This document shows positions 33,258 to 43,500 of a stretch of 64,000 bases of DNA, piece by piece. Location: positions 4,898,001-4,962,000 of the forward strand of contig JAYJMM010000116.1 in NCBI GenBank assembly GCA_037349105.1, read 5' to 3'. The DNA is from Limnomonas spitsbergensis (lineage: Eukaryota > Chlorophyta > Chlorophyceae > Chlamydomonadales). Under the pieces are notes generated by a model. It saw only the letters and a list, made by a program, of their open reading frames with translations, was not told where the DNA came from and searched no databases. A program made the translations under genes and the position numbers. Position 1 is the stretch's first letter. Each line of letters opens with the position of its first letter.

Positions 33258-33515
33258 GGTGCTTCTTTGCGATGCCTTTTATTAAGACAACAAATACATC
33301 AGAGGTTTAGGGGAAATAGGTCCTTTCGTACTTATACCCCTATACTTATTATGCTTTTACCGGTGAGTAAATTCAGCTCAAATTAAGCTGGATTTGTTTT
33401 TATTCGTTCACATCGGTAGAAACCAAACTGTTTTGCAACGTTCTTAACTCAGATCACGTACCGGTACCGCTTTAATGAACGAACAGTCCAACCCTTGAGA
33501 CCTTGTACAGCCTCG
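33258..33515 (-). pseudogene. Organelle-type large-subunit rRNA 3' fragment in nuclear DNA
   Basis: The minus strand reads as the 3' part of a bacterial-type LSU rRNA. From about 33515 to 33440 it has AAGGGTTGGACTGTTCGTTC, then ATTAAAGCGGTAC, GTGATCTGAGTTAAGAACGT and ACAGTTTGGTT (domain V). It then reads AGTACGAAAGGACC, the sarcin-ricin loop with the organellar AAA variant (about 33332-33319), followed by ACCTCTGATGTATTTGTTGT and GGCATCGC (domain VI), ending near 33262. Upstream of 33515 the LSU match stops. The AT-rich flank suggests mitochondrial origin, but plastid is possible. The copy sits about 27 bp from the 3' splice site of the coiled-coil gene. Confidence 0.8.
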
Positions 33516-35180
33516 CCGAGGCGGGCCTCAGGTGCCCTCTGGCCACCCGAGGCCCAATGATTCTCTAAAGCACGAAGCTGGGGGGGGGGGGCCTTTTTTT
33601 TAGTATATGATACCTACCGTACTACATATTTTAAAAAGCGGTATTGCTCTCCACGGGGGAGCAATCCCGCCCCCAAGTAGTGCGAGTTTTGGGCACCCTT
33701 TTTAATATGTACCCTTAGCTTAAGGGTAAATACGGGTTCCAACCTAGCCGCATAAATTGATCATAACGATAAGGTGGTAATGTACCATCCATACAAATAC
33801 AAACAATATTGCCGTCAAGTTAAGTGCTGACCCCCTCCCTAAAAATATGGAAGCTGAAGCACTTATTACAGCCATATTAGCATACCGTAATCCGCTAAAA
33901 AGAATCGGGCAAATCCCAATGATAAAAAATCGACATAATAACCAGCCACCAATTCCGCTTCCGCAACAATTTATTCCTACAAGAGGTCAATTTGGGTACC
34001 AGACGGTAGAGGCGGCCCGCCAGTACAATCAGCGTAGCTTTTTGTACCGTGGCGGATCCCGCCTTGCGGTTTTCCGCGCTTTGGAGAACTACCGGTTAAG
34101 TTGCCCCCCCCCCCCTGAAGAGCGACAAAGAAGTGTACGCCCGTTGCACATCGCTTATCAGAGTTTTTAAGGTAGATTACACTAATTCCAGATGCGAGCT
34201 TGCCGCGTGCACAGAGACAGACAGGACGCATGCGGAATACAGGCAATATCTCTCCAGCAGCATGCGGTCTGCCAACCGCTTTCAGATCTGGCCAGATGAC
34301 GGCATAGCTACAGTGGAGAACCCGGAGAAGACGTCCTATCTCACAGCTCACAAGGACTACCCTATTTAGAAACACTGGACGTCGCGAACCTCAAGCAGTT
34401 TGAAAACTGCGCTAACAACTTGACTAAACACGTGGGGATCACCGTCTTGGCAAAGGTCACCTCTATTCGGCTGAGAGATAGCATCCTGTCGGCCATGACC
34501 TCTGCACCTGGCGTATCAGAGGTCTACCTGAGTACAAGCAGGCGCGGTCCCCTCACCTAGCAGAGGATCACCGAAAGGCGCACCCCACTATGGCCTATGG
34601 GGTTCGCGGGTTTCGGGGAGAGGGTGCTAGTTTTCTTACCCCGCGAATTAAATTTGGCAGATCTTCAGCAGGTGTGAAGAGTGATGAGTGATAGTCAGCA
34701 GGTGTGATAAGTGATGACAGGGGGCACGTGCCGGTATTCAGTGGATCCTTCCGAGCGAAGCTCTGAGTGTTCTTCTAAAGGAGGCTTCTAAGCTCTTGAG
34801 AGCTTGTTTAGCTACGAATAATTATAAATAAATAATACGGTACCGGTATTGGTATGCCGCTACAGTAGATTTGCTTTCCTCATAATTAACGTTGTTTGGG
34901 GATGAGGGATCCATTCATTTATTAATGATCGATTTTCCATGCCAGTTTTCAGTCGGAATTTAAGAGTTTTGTCTACAGTTTGCCCTGAGGGCAGCGTTAA
35001 AAGAAATCATTGTTTGTTGCCCGAGGGAAGGCAAATCAAATCTACGGGATGTCGGTACCGGTATGTATAATTACAAATAAATGATAACGTTACTAAATGC
35101 CGCTATGAATACCGTGATTACAAATAAACAATGCTGGTACGCCCCGAGTCGTGGATCGAGGGAGTCACTGTCTGGCTGGC
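33516..35180. other. AT-rich hairpin-rich stretch, probably partly organelle-derived
   Basis: Continues from the LSU rRNA fragment. It has organelle-like hairpins (ATTGCTC...GAGCAAT near 33640; TACCCTTA-GCT-TAAGGGTA near 33711) and repeated GGTACCGGTA motifs. A 107-codon plus-strand ORF at 33847-34170 contains PTRGQFGYQTVEAARQYNQR but matches no family I know. The middle (34170-34560) is more GC-rich and is listed separately. Confidence 0.45.
34171..34560 (+). pseudogene. Frameshifted ORF pair, unknown protein
   Basis: One frame reads through TETDRTHAEYRQYLSSSMRS and ANRFQIWPDDGIATVENPEK and stops at 34367-34369. An overlapping frame continues as LETLDVANLKQFENCANN, then HVGITVLAKVTSIRLRDSIL and stops at 34558-34560. 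Both have normal amino-acid composition, so they are probably one broken coding region. No family recognised. Confidence 0.35.
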
Positions 35181-35579
35181 TAGGCTACCATGCATCAAAA
35201 CTGAAGCTGGGCTTCCCGTGTCTTCCACAGAGGTTGGCCAGGACTATGATATGAAGTGTGCGCATACAGCATGGACTTGAGCCATTATGAGCTAATTCAC
35301 TCATGCAACCCAGCAGAATGGTTGGGTTCGGTTGGACCAATGGCCTTTCCAAGGCAAAAGGCATGAATATGAACTGACAGAAGGATATTGGTAGCATGCC
35401 ACCAGAAATATCACACAATGAATGGATACCAGTACCGGTCAGTATTCCTTTCGGTGAAGTCCAGAAATAATTCGTTTGTATCGTTCTACAGGATCGATAC
35501 TATTTGTACCATGATCCACATACAATAAAATCGATGCCGGCGGCAGCGTGCTACAGGATCATACACAGCCAGCCCCCAC

Positions 35580-35905
35580 CTGAAGAGGTCCTCCTCAAGA
35601 GGTGCAGCAGGACTGGCTTGAACTGGCGACTGCAGCCCTGTGCGGCCAGAGGCTGTGGCCCCTGCAGCCCCCTGCTGCTGCTGCTGCTGCTGCTGTCGGC
35701 CAGAGACAGGCCCAGGCACTGCTGCCCCTGGCTCTGCTGCAGGACCCCATCTGGGCGCAGAGTTCGAGGGCCGGTGGTTGAGCACCGCTGCGCCTGGCGG
35801 CTGCCCCCGGTTGAGGTGGGAGCCAGGCAGGGCGGGGTGTCGGGCCGGGGCCTGCCCCCACGCCGGCTGCCCAGCTCCCCTGCCGGCCGAGACCTGAGGA
35901 GCACG
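35580..35905 (-). CDS. Candidate upstream exon of the coiled-coil gene
   Basis: A minus-strand frame with a run of eight Gln followed by QSPVQASPAAPLEEDLF ends at a donor (TTCAG|GTGGGG, GT at 35579-35578) in phase 2. The acceptor at 33231 needs exactly one base, so joining keeps frame. The exon's own start is unclear: a CTCCTCAG acceptor near 35906 or a start further out. The intron would be about 2.35 kb and would contain the organelle-type insert. An alternative frame from an ATG at 35969 has poly-Ala instead of poly-Gln and looks less natural. Confidence 0.4.
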
Positions 35906-35969
35906 CAGGAGCACTGGGCGGGAGGGCGTTGTTAGCGGTAGGGTTGAGGCGACGGTGGCCGCTTGCCAT

Positions 35970-36851
35970 GTTTCCTTGCCAGGTAAGACGCTGATCTGCT
36001 CTTATGTTTAGCAGGATGTAAAAGCCATGAACCCCATCGCATTTGAATATCTTAAGTTGTGTGTGTGAGACAGGCGGGTGGCCCTCAAGCCCACAGCTGT
36101 CACTAGGTCACAGCTGTCCCACACGGTGTCCTCCTCCCAGTCAATTTAGCAAGACCTCATATCATGGCCTGCGCATTCCCAACAGTTGACCCCCGGTGGT
36201 CCAGGCAGCCGTCCTGACCTTTTAGTACATGCAAAGCAGCATTAACTCTTTTACACTCTTCAGCCACTATCTAGCATCATCGCGGCCTGCACTGTATTTG
36301 TTCTCTGGTGTCTGTTTCGGTTTTCGTTTTCTAATGTTCTCCCCGTTTGCTCTACCTGGCCCTTTCGAAAAAGACTGTGGGTGGTTGCGTCAACTTTTAA
36401 CAACAACTGTATGGGCCCAGGCGCTGCAAGCCCTACTGCTTAAGCCACCGGCCGTATGCAGGTGAAAGTGTGGTTCATATCGGCCCAGTGGTGGCAGCCC
36501 TACGTCCTGCCCAAAGTGGTCTGGTGTGCACTGGAAGAAACAGTGCCAAGCAGCTGTTACCTCTGCTCGGACTGATGGCTGGATACTTTTCCCAGATCTA
36601 GGAGAGGCACTGCAACACCCAGAGAACATCACGTGACTGCACCTGATGCCATCGGCTGCCGCATTGTCGGCTCTGGTCTAGAGCTGGCAGAAGACACCAA
36701 TCTGTCGGTTTGACCCTTGACCTCATCCTGGAGCTCTCCAATTTGACTGCGAGGGACATGAGCGCACCATCAGAGATATCATGGGACACCATGGGAGCTC
36801 CATGCTGACGTCGAGCTCCCATACATGGCAATGCGGTTACTGCCTGTCCAC
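35970..36851. other. Unassigned stretch
   Basis: No supportable gene. It may hold further exons of the minus-strand ORF starting at 37268, but none could be anchored by motif or phase. Confidence 0.4.
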
Positions 36852-37268
36852 TCACATCAGCCATGCATCCTTGTCTGGGCCTTGCTGGACGCTGCGTGTC
36901 TCCCTCAGCTGCTGGACGAGGCGCTGGCTCTCGTTCAGTAGCGGAAATGCATGGACATCGTTGGGGCTCATTTGGCGCAGCTGATCCAGAAGGCTCTGGA
37001 CTGCTGCCAGACATTCTTCCGTAGTCAGCTGCTTGCGTGCGACGGTTTCGTGGCCTCGAAAGGGCCGCGATATGCTGGGTGCACCTGGATGCGACCGGGC
37101 TGAGTTGGAAGTGCTCGGGCGCGTTGTTCCATCGCGCCTATTTCCCTCCTGCTGCCTGCGGAAGCTGTCAGTTTCCTTTCGACGGGCCTCTCCTTGGACG
37201 TTTTGTTTCTTGAAGGGGTTGGAGAAAAATTTATCAGCGAATTCAGAGATCTTCGAGGACGATGCCAT
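36852..37268 (-). CDS. Hypothetical protein, possibly a first exon
   Basis: A 138-codon ORF from an ATG, starting MASSSKISEFADKFFSNPFK, with a basic Ser/Arg-rich middle and a helical stretch EECLAAVQSLLDQLRQM and NESQRLVQQLRE. It is transcribed divergently from cullin-1, 259 bp between start codons, so the two may share a promoter region. The natural composition up to QQLRE and the poorer tail suggest a splice donor near 36890 and more exons beyond. I recognise no family. Confidence 0.45.
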   Translation of the reverse strand: MASSSKISEFADKFFSNPFKKQNVQGEARRKETDSFRRQQEGNRRDGTTRPSTSNSARSHPGAPSISRPFRGHETVARKQLTTEECLAAVQSLLDQLRQMSPNDVHAFPLLNESQRLVQQLRETRSVQQGPDKDAWLM

Positions 37269-37527
37269 AGCGGCCAGCCGTGACTACGAGCCTACACGCA
37301 AAGTCAGAGTTTCTTCATGTCACATCCATCATGTTTGTGTGGAAGTGTGTCATAGGTAAGTGTGTGCGTGTGGCGCAAATTGTCACTCGTCATCCTACGT
37401 GCTACTCAGGCCCCCACATGCTAGTTTTCGTTTTCCGAAAATACCGACACTTAACGCACGCAATTGTATCATTGTGACTAGGGACAGGGGTTGCCACAGG
37501 CACGTGCAGACCTAGTGCTTCTCCGGC

Positions 37528-40500
37528 ATGTCTGATAAGAAGCCCATAGAGCTGAAGGATGGATGGGCTTTCATGGAGGTTTGATAATTGTGGACGTGCT
37601 CGCCCAAGCGTTTGCCTCATGGCTCATGGCGATCTCTTGATATGAGCAGAAAGGCATCTCCAAGCTCATCCGGGTCTTGGAGGGAGAGCCTGAGGAGCAG
37701 TTCAATGCTGAACAGTACATGCAGCTGTATACGTGAGTAAGCAGTGTGCACGTCTGAATGTCCCTCCCGTTTATGCAGTGAATTAGGTTTACGATTGGGC
37801 TCAGTTCGGCAGGCTGCACCGTTAGGCCTGGAGGTTGGGTGCATGATAATATTTATCCAATGGTAATTTATGTCCCAAAAAATTGTCCCCTCCACTGAAT
37901 GTTCGATCTCAGGACGATCTACAACATGTGCACGCAAAAGCCTCCGCATGATTATTCGGAGCAGCTGTACTCCAAGTATCGCGAGGCATTCGACACATAC
38001 ATCAAAGACCGGGTAAGCATCCCAGGTCTCTGCAGTAGCTTCCTGGCATCTGCATGACACCAAGCTCCATGTGCGCGCAGGTCCTCAAGTCGCTGCTGGA
38101 ACACAGAGATGAGATTCTGTTGAAGGAGCTGTACGTGAGGTGGCAGAACCACAAGCTGATGGTCCGCTGGCTCTCGCGATTTTTCAACTACCTCGATCGG
38201 TACGAGATTGGATCGTCCTTCCATGGCTGTGCCCTGTCATCTCAAGCATCAGATCTGCATCACGCTGATGGGATGGCATCAAATCATGCCATCCAAATCC
38301 TGGGGCTTCAATTTCGCAAGGCTTGAACATGACAACCTTCCTGGTTACGATGCCCATGTGGGATCCAGGGCCCTCTTACCGAGTCCTCCTCCTCTGCTCC
38401 TCCCACCGCCCTGCTGCATTCAGGTACTATGTGCTGAGGCACTCCCTGCATCCACTGAAAGACGTGGGGCTCATCTGCTTCCGAGGTGGGTTGGCTGTGC
38501 ATTCGCGACACACAGCACACTTCCTTGCTTTATTCCTAAAATTCCTGAAGCATGTATGCTGCTGCTCGGACTGGTCACACAGGGGGGGGGGGGTTCTTCT
38601 TGGAATTGGTATCCTAGAGGAACTTTGTTAGGAGCCTTGCAAGTGCAGAATAGACGAGTGCATGCACCCTTTTACCACTCAGCTCACAAGATGCAGCTTT
38701 TGATGCCTTGAGAAAGGGTAAAAGGACCAGAGGAATGAAATAGGATGTGCTGGTCTTTCAAACTGCATGGCATGTTACTGCACATGCCTGGCTTTGGGGG
38801 AAGTTCAGCTGGATTTGTAGACGCTGTGTCAGCAGAGCAGGTAGCGGAGGGGTGCAGGGCTGCAGGGAGGGATCTTCTGTCCGCTGGCTCCCGCTTGGCC
38901 ACCTGCACACCTGCACCCGCAAACCTTGGGAGCACCTTTTCCGCCTCTTCCTGTCCCGCCCGGCAGATAAGGTGTATGAGGGAATCCGATTGCAGACCAA
39001 GGACGCCGTGTTGCGGCTAGTCGAGCGGGAACGGGAGGGCGAGCTCATCGAGCGCACGCTGGTGAAGAACATTCTCAGTATCTTCATAGAGGTTGGCATG
39101 GGCGGCATGGAGTGCTACGAACGCGGCTTTGAGGCATTCCTGCTCGCTGACACCAGCGCCTTCTACAAACGCAAGGCGGCGGAGTGGATTGACCAGGTGG
39201 GGTGTGCTTAAGCACCCTGCGAGCAGGAGCCGCTTCAATGATGTTCTGGGGGATGAAAGACCTTAAGGCTGGCAAAGATGTCCCAGTAGAGAAAAGACGC
39301 CCCCAAAACCCTGTGCTGTCAGCCACCAGTGCTGTTTCTTTAGGGCGCCTCGGCTGCAGCTCAGCTGCGTTACGGCCGCAATCAAGGGCTGACGCAAGGA
39401 CCTTGAGACAGGCAAGGAGTTCGCAGGAGGCTGAAGATGCCCTCATGGCCCTCTACTGTCAGCCGCCACTGTTGCTTCTTTAGTGTACCTCAGCTGCAGC
39501 TCAGCTGTGTTGCTTCCTGTTGCTGAGAGGTCCTGTTGAAGCATGCAATGCCATCGGCAGGCCATTGCCCGGTCATGGTTTGGTCCGTCGAAGGTCTGGT
39601 GTGCAACAAAGAAAGACACTGGGCCAATTTTCAAGAATCTGCCCCAACTCGTACGGCGGCTGCCCTCCGGCCTGCCCGTCCCTGCTCGTGTTTTCCCACC
39701 TATGTCGCCTGCGGCCCTCTTCCCGCTGGCTATCCTGGACACTTGCCTGGACCACATGTTTAAGGTGGCCCACCTGCCATTGTCCCTGCTTGTGCCTCCC
39801 CTACCTCCGTCGTCTGCCTCCCCCCTCATGACGGCCATGCAGGACTGCTCCCATGACATGCTGAAGGATGACCAGTGTCTTCAGGAGGAGGGAGAGCGTA
39901 TGAGGGATGTCTCTACTGTTTCACCGACTGAGTCCTTGCCTGCCTTCCCCTCCCTCCGTTCAGGACTCTTGCCCTGACTACATGCTGAAAGCTGAGCAGT
40001 GCCTGAAGGAGGAGGAAGACCGCGTGGAGGGGTACCTGCACAGTACCACCAAGGCGAAGCTGCTCAGCGAGGTGGAGACTCATGTGCTTAGCAGCTACGA
40101 GGCCAGGCTGCTGCAGAAGGAGCACTCAGGCTGTGCGGCGCTGCTCAGGGATGATAAGGTGGGAGGCCATGTTTGGGAAGGGGGGAGACGCAGGCGCTGA
40201 GCAGGTATGAGGCCAGGCGCTGCAGAAGGAGCACTCAGGCTGTGCGGCGCTGCTCAGGGATGATGAGGTGGGAGGCCATGTTTGGGAAAGGGGAAGACGC
40301 AGGCACTGAGCAGGTATGAGGCCAGGCCCTGCAGAAGGACCACTCAGGCTGTGCGGCGCTGCTCAGGGATGATAAGGTGGGAGGATATGTTTGGGGAGGG
40401 GGGAGACGCAGGCACTGAGCAGGTATGAGGCCAGGCGCTGCAGAAGGAGCACTCAGGCTGTGCGGCGCTGCTCCGGGATGATGAGGTGGGAGGATATGTT

Positions 40501-43500
40501 TGGGGAAGGGGAAGACGCAGGCACTGAGCAGGTATGAGGCCAGGCTACTGCAGAAGGAGCACTCAGGCTGTGCGGCGCTGCTCAGGGATGATAAGGTGGG
40601 AGGATATGTTTGGGGAGGGGGGAGACGCAGGCACTGAGCAGGTATGAGGCCAGGCGCTGCAGAAGGAGCACTCAGGCTGTGCGGCGCTGCTCCGGGATGA
40701 TGAGGTGGGAGGATATGTTTGGGGAAGGGGAAGACGCAGGCACTGAGCAGGTATGAGGCCAGGCTACTGCAGAAGGAGCACTCAGGCTGTGCGGCGCTGC
40801 TCAGGGATGATGAGGTGGGAGGATATGTTTGGGGAGAGGGAGACGCAGGCACTGAGCAGGTATGAGGCCAGGCTACTGCAGAAGGAGCATTCAGGCTGTG
40901 CGGCGCTGCTCAGGGATGAAAAGATGGGAGGCTATGTTTGGGGAGGGGCTGTGCGGCGCTGCTCAGGGATGATAAGGTGGGAGGATATGTTTGGGGAGGG
41001 GCTGTGCGGCGCTGCTCAGGGATGATAAGGTGGGAGGATATGTTTGAGGAGGGGGGAGACGCAGGCACTGAGCAGGTATGAGGCCTGGCTACTGCAGAAG
41101 GAGCACTAATTTGCGACAAGGTGGGTGGGTGGGTGGTTGCGTCATGTTTGTATCCAATTCTAGGAGCACTCTTCTTGTCCTGAGTCAGTTTGACAAACTT
41201 CTGGCCCCCCCTCCTTTTTCTTGTACTTGCGCAGACTGAGGATCTGTCCCGTATGTTCCGGCTGTTCCAGCGCATCCACAAGGGCTTGGACCCGGTGGCA
41301 GAGATTTTCAAGGAGCATGTGGAGAGCGAGGGGACCAAGCTGGTCAAGGAGGTCACTGAAGCCTCGGAGGCAAAGAAGGAGAAGGATACAGGTGTGTTTG
41401 TATTTGTGTGAAGGGGGGGCAGGAGCAGGGTCTTAAGGAGCATGTGGAGAGAGGGGACCAAGCTGGTCAAGGAGGTCTCTGAGGCTTCAGGGGCAAGGAA
41501 AGAGAAGGATACAGGTGGGGATGGACTGATGAGAGTGCTGTTGTCCCGGCTGTCCTTTTTTTCCTTGCAGGAGAAACAGGTTCCTCCCAGTTGTAGAGGG
41601 GCTGATGAGGAGAGAGTGGCGTTCTTGGGTTGCTGTGCCGGCAGGGCTCAGGAATTTCAGGGTGGTTGCACACGCAGCTGGCGATTGCCCGCACATGCGT
41701 TGAGGCTTGAAGGAGGCCCTGGCTGGCAGGCCTCGCCCCAGCATCCCCACAGGACTCGCTTCATGGGTATGTCCAGCCTGTGCAGATTGTGTGTTGTGTG
41801 TGCGTCTTCCCCGCAATCCAGGCTAGCCAACTGTCCTCCCCCCCCATCATGCCTTCCCTTCTGCTGCCATGTCACTCCTGTCCTCCTGTCATGTCACTCC
41901 TTCTGCTGCCATGCACTCCTGTGCTCCTGTCATGTCACTCCTTCTGATGTCATGCCTTTCCTTCTGTTGCCATGTCACTCCTGTCCTCCTGTCATGTCAC
42001 TCCTTCTGCTGCCATGTCACTCCTGTGCTCCTGTCATGTCACTCCTTCTGATGTCATGTCACTCCTGTCCTCCTGGCATGTCACTCCTTATGCTGCCATG
42101 TCACTCCTGTCCTCCTGCCACGTCACTCCTTATGCTGTCATGTCACTCCTGTCCTCCTGGCCCACTGCCCGGTCTGCAGGCAAGGGACCCAGCAAGGACA
42201 CTGGAGCGTCCTACGAGCAGCAGTTCGTTCGGTCTGTGATCGAATTGCACGACAAGTACCTCGCGTACGTGACGACCTGCTTCTCCAACACATCACTCTT
42301 CCACAAGGTACAGCTGTGCGCCATGCATCTATCTGCTGAGGGCAGGGGCTGTCAAGTCACGGACATTTGTGCAGCTTGCGCCCTGGACCCTCGGGCATGG
42401 GTGGAAGGGCCAGTCAGTCATGATATTCTCCGGGGCATGGCCAGTCCCTCCATCAGGCACCTGATCTTATGGATGTGGACCTCAACGCCTACCAGTGTCG
42501 AATGCTGTCAAGCATGGGACTTCAGTGTGACGGATGATGCGCCTGCAGCCTGCGCGGCCTGAGTTTGAATCTGCGAGTCCCTTCTCCGCAGCATCTGTCA
42601 CCCATTCCCGCTGACTCCCATCCACCTGCCCCGCCCCCCCTTGCTGCCCTCAGGCGCTCAAGGAGGCATTTGAGAGCTTTTGCAACAAAAACGTTGCTGG
42701 CACGTCCAGTGCTGAGCTCATGGCCAGCTTCTGTGACAACCTGCTGAAAAAGGTGAGACCTGGCCCTTACCTAGGATCTCAACGAGGGATCTGGCTCATC
42801 CCTTTATTTTGTGAGCTCGTGCAAAGGCTTTCAAGAGGGATGTCTAAGGATCTGAAATTTAGCTCCTCCCTACAAATCTGGTTGCCCGTCTAGTTTTTGT
42901 TTATCCTGGATCGCGCCAGCTGCAGTTGGGCTACATTATGGCCTATGGCTAGAGGGTCCTGGTGCATCCTGCTCTGCTCTGCTTGGGCCACTGGCTGTAG
43001 GCCGGCCCAGTTTTGTTCCCCTCTGTTCCAGTGTCGGCTGTAGAGCGACCAGCCTCTCTTTTTATAACTTGGATATAAAACTGAAGACGTTTCCCCCCCT
43101 TCGGTCGGGACCTGGGACTTGGGACATCCCCAATTTTGAACTTGATTATAATACTGAAGACCCCCTTTCAAATTGGGTTGGGACTTGGGACATCCCCAGT
43201 GGAGCTTATGCATGGTCTGGGGAAGCAGCTGGAGGTTTCTAAAATAAAGATCTTCTATTTCTTTGAGCGAAATCTTGTTTACGCCTTCATGGGCCTGCAT
43301 GGTCTAAGATTTCTCCCGACCATGCAGAACCTCAATAGCTGTTTCAAGATGCTGCATGCTTAGGATTTCGCTTTCCAATTGGGGTTCCCCTCGGCATAAG
43401 ACTTGTGGTGGTGTTGCGCGCACTTAATGACCCCTGCTCTCCAGCGTTTTTTAGGCGATGCATAGCCTCCGGTGACGAATGTGGGCGACGAATGCATAAC

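Noticed and set aside
32239..33285. Plus-strand ORFs of 108-196 codons
   Set aside because: Shadows of the GC-rich 1.2-kb exon on the minus strand.
37571..38063. Minus-strand ORFs over the first cullin exons
   Set aside because: Antisense to confidently assigned cullin exons.
40235..40852. 205-codon minus-strand ORF
   Set aside because: Antisense reading of the cullin exon 7 donor array.
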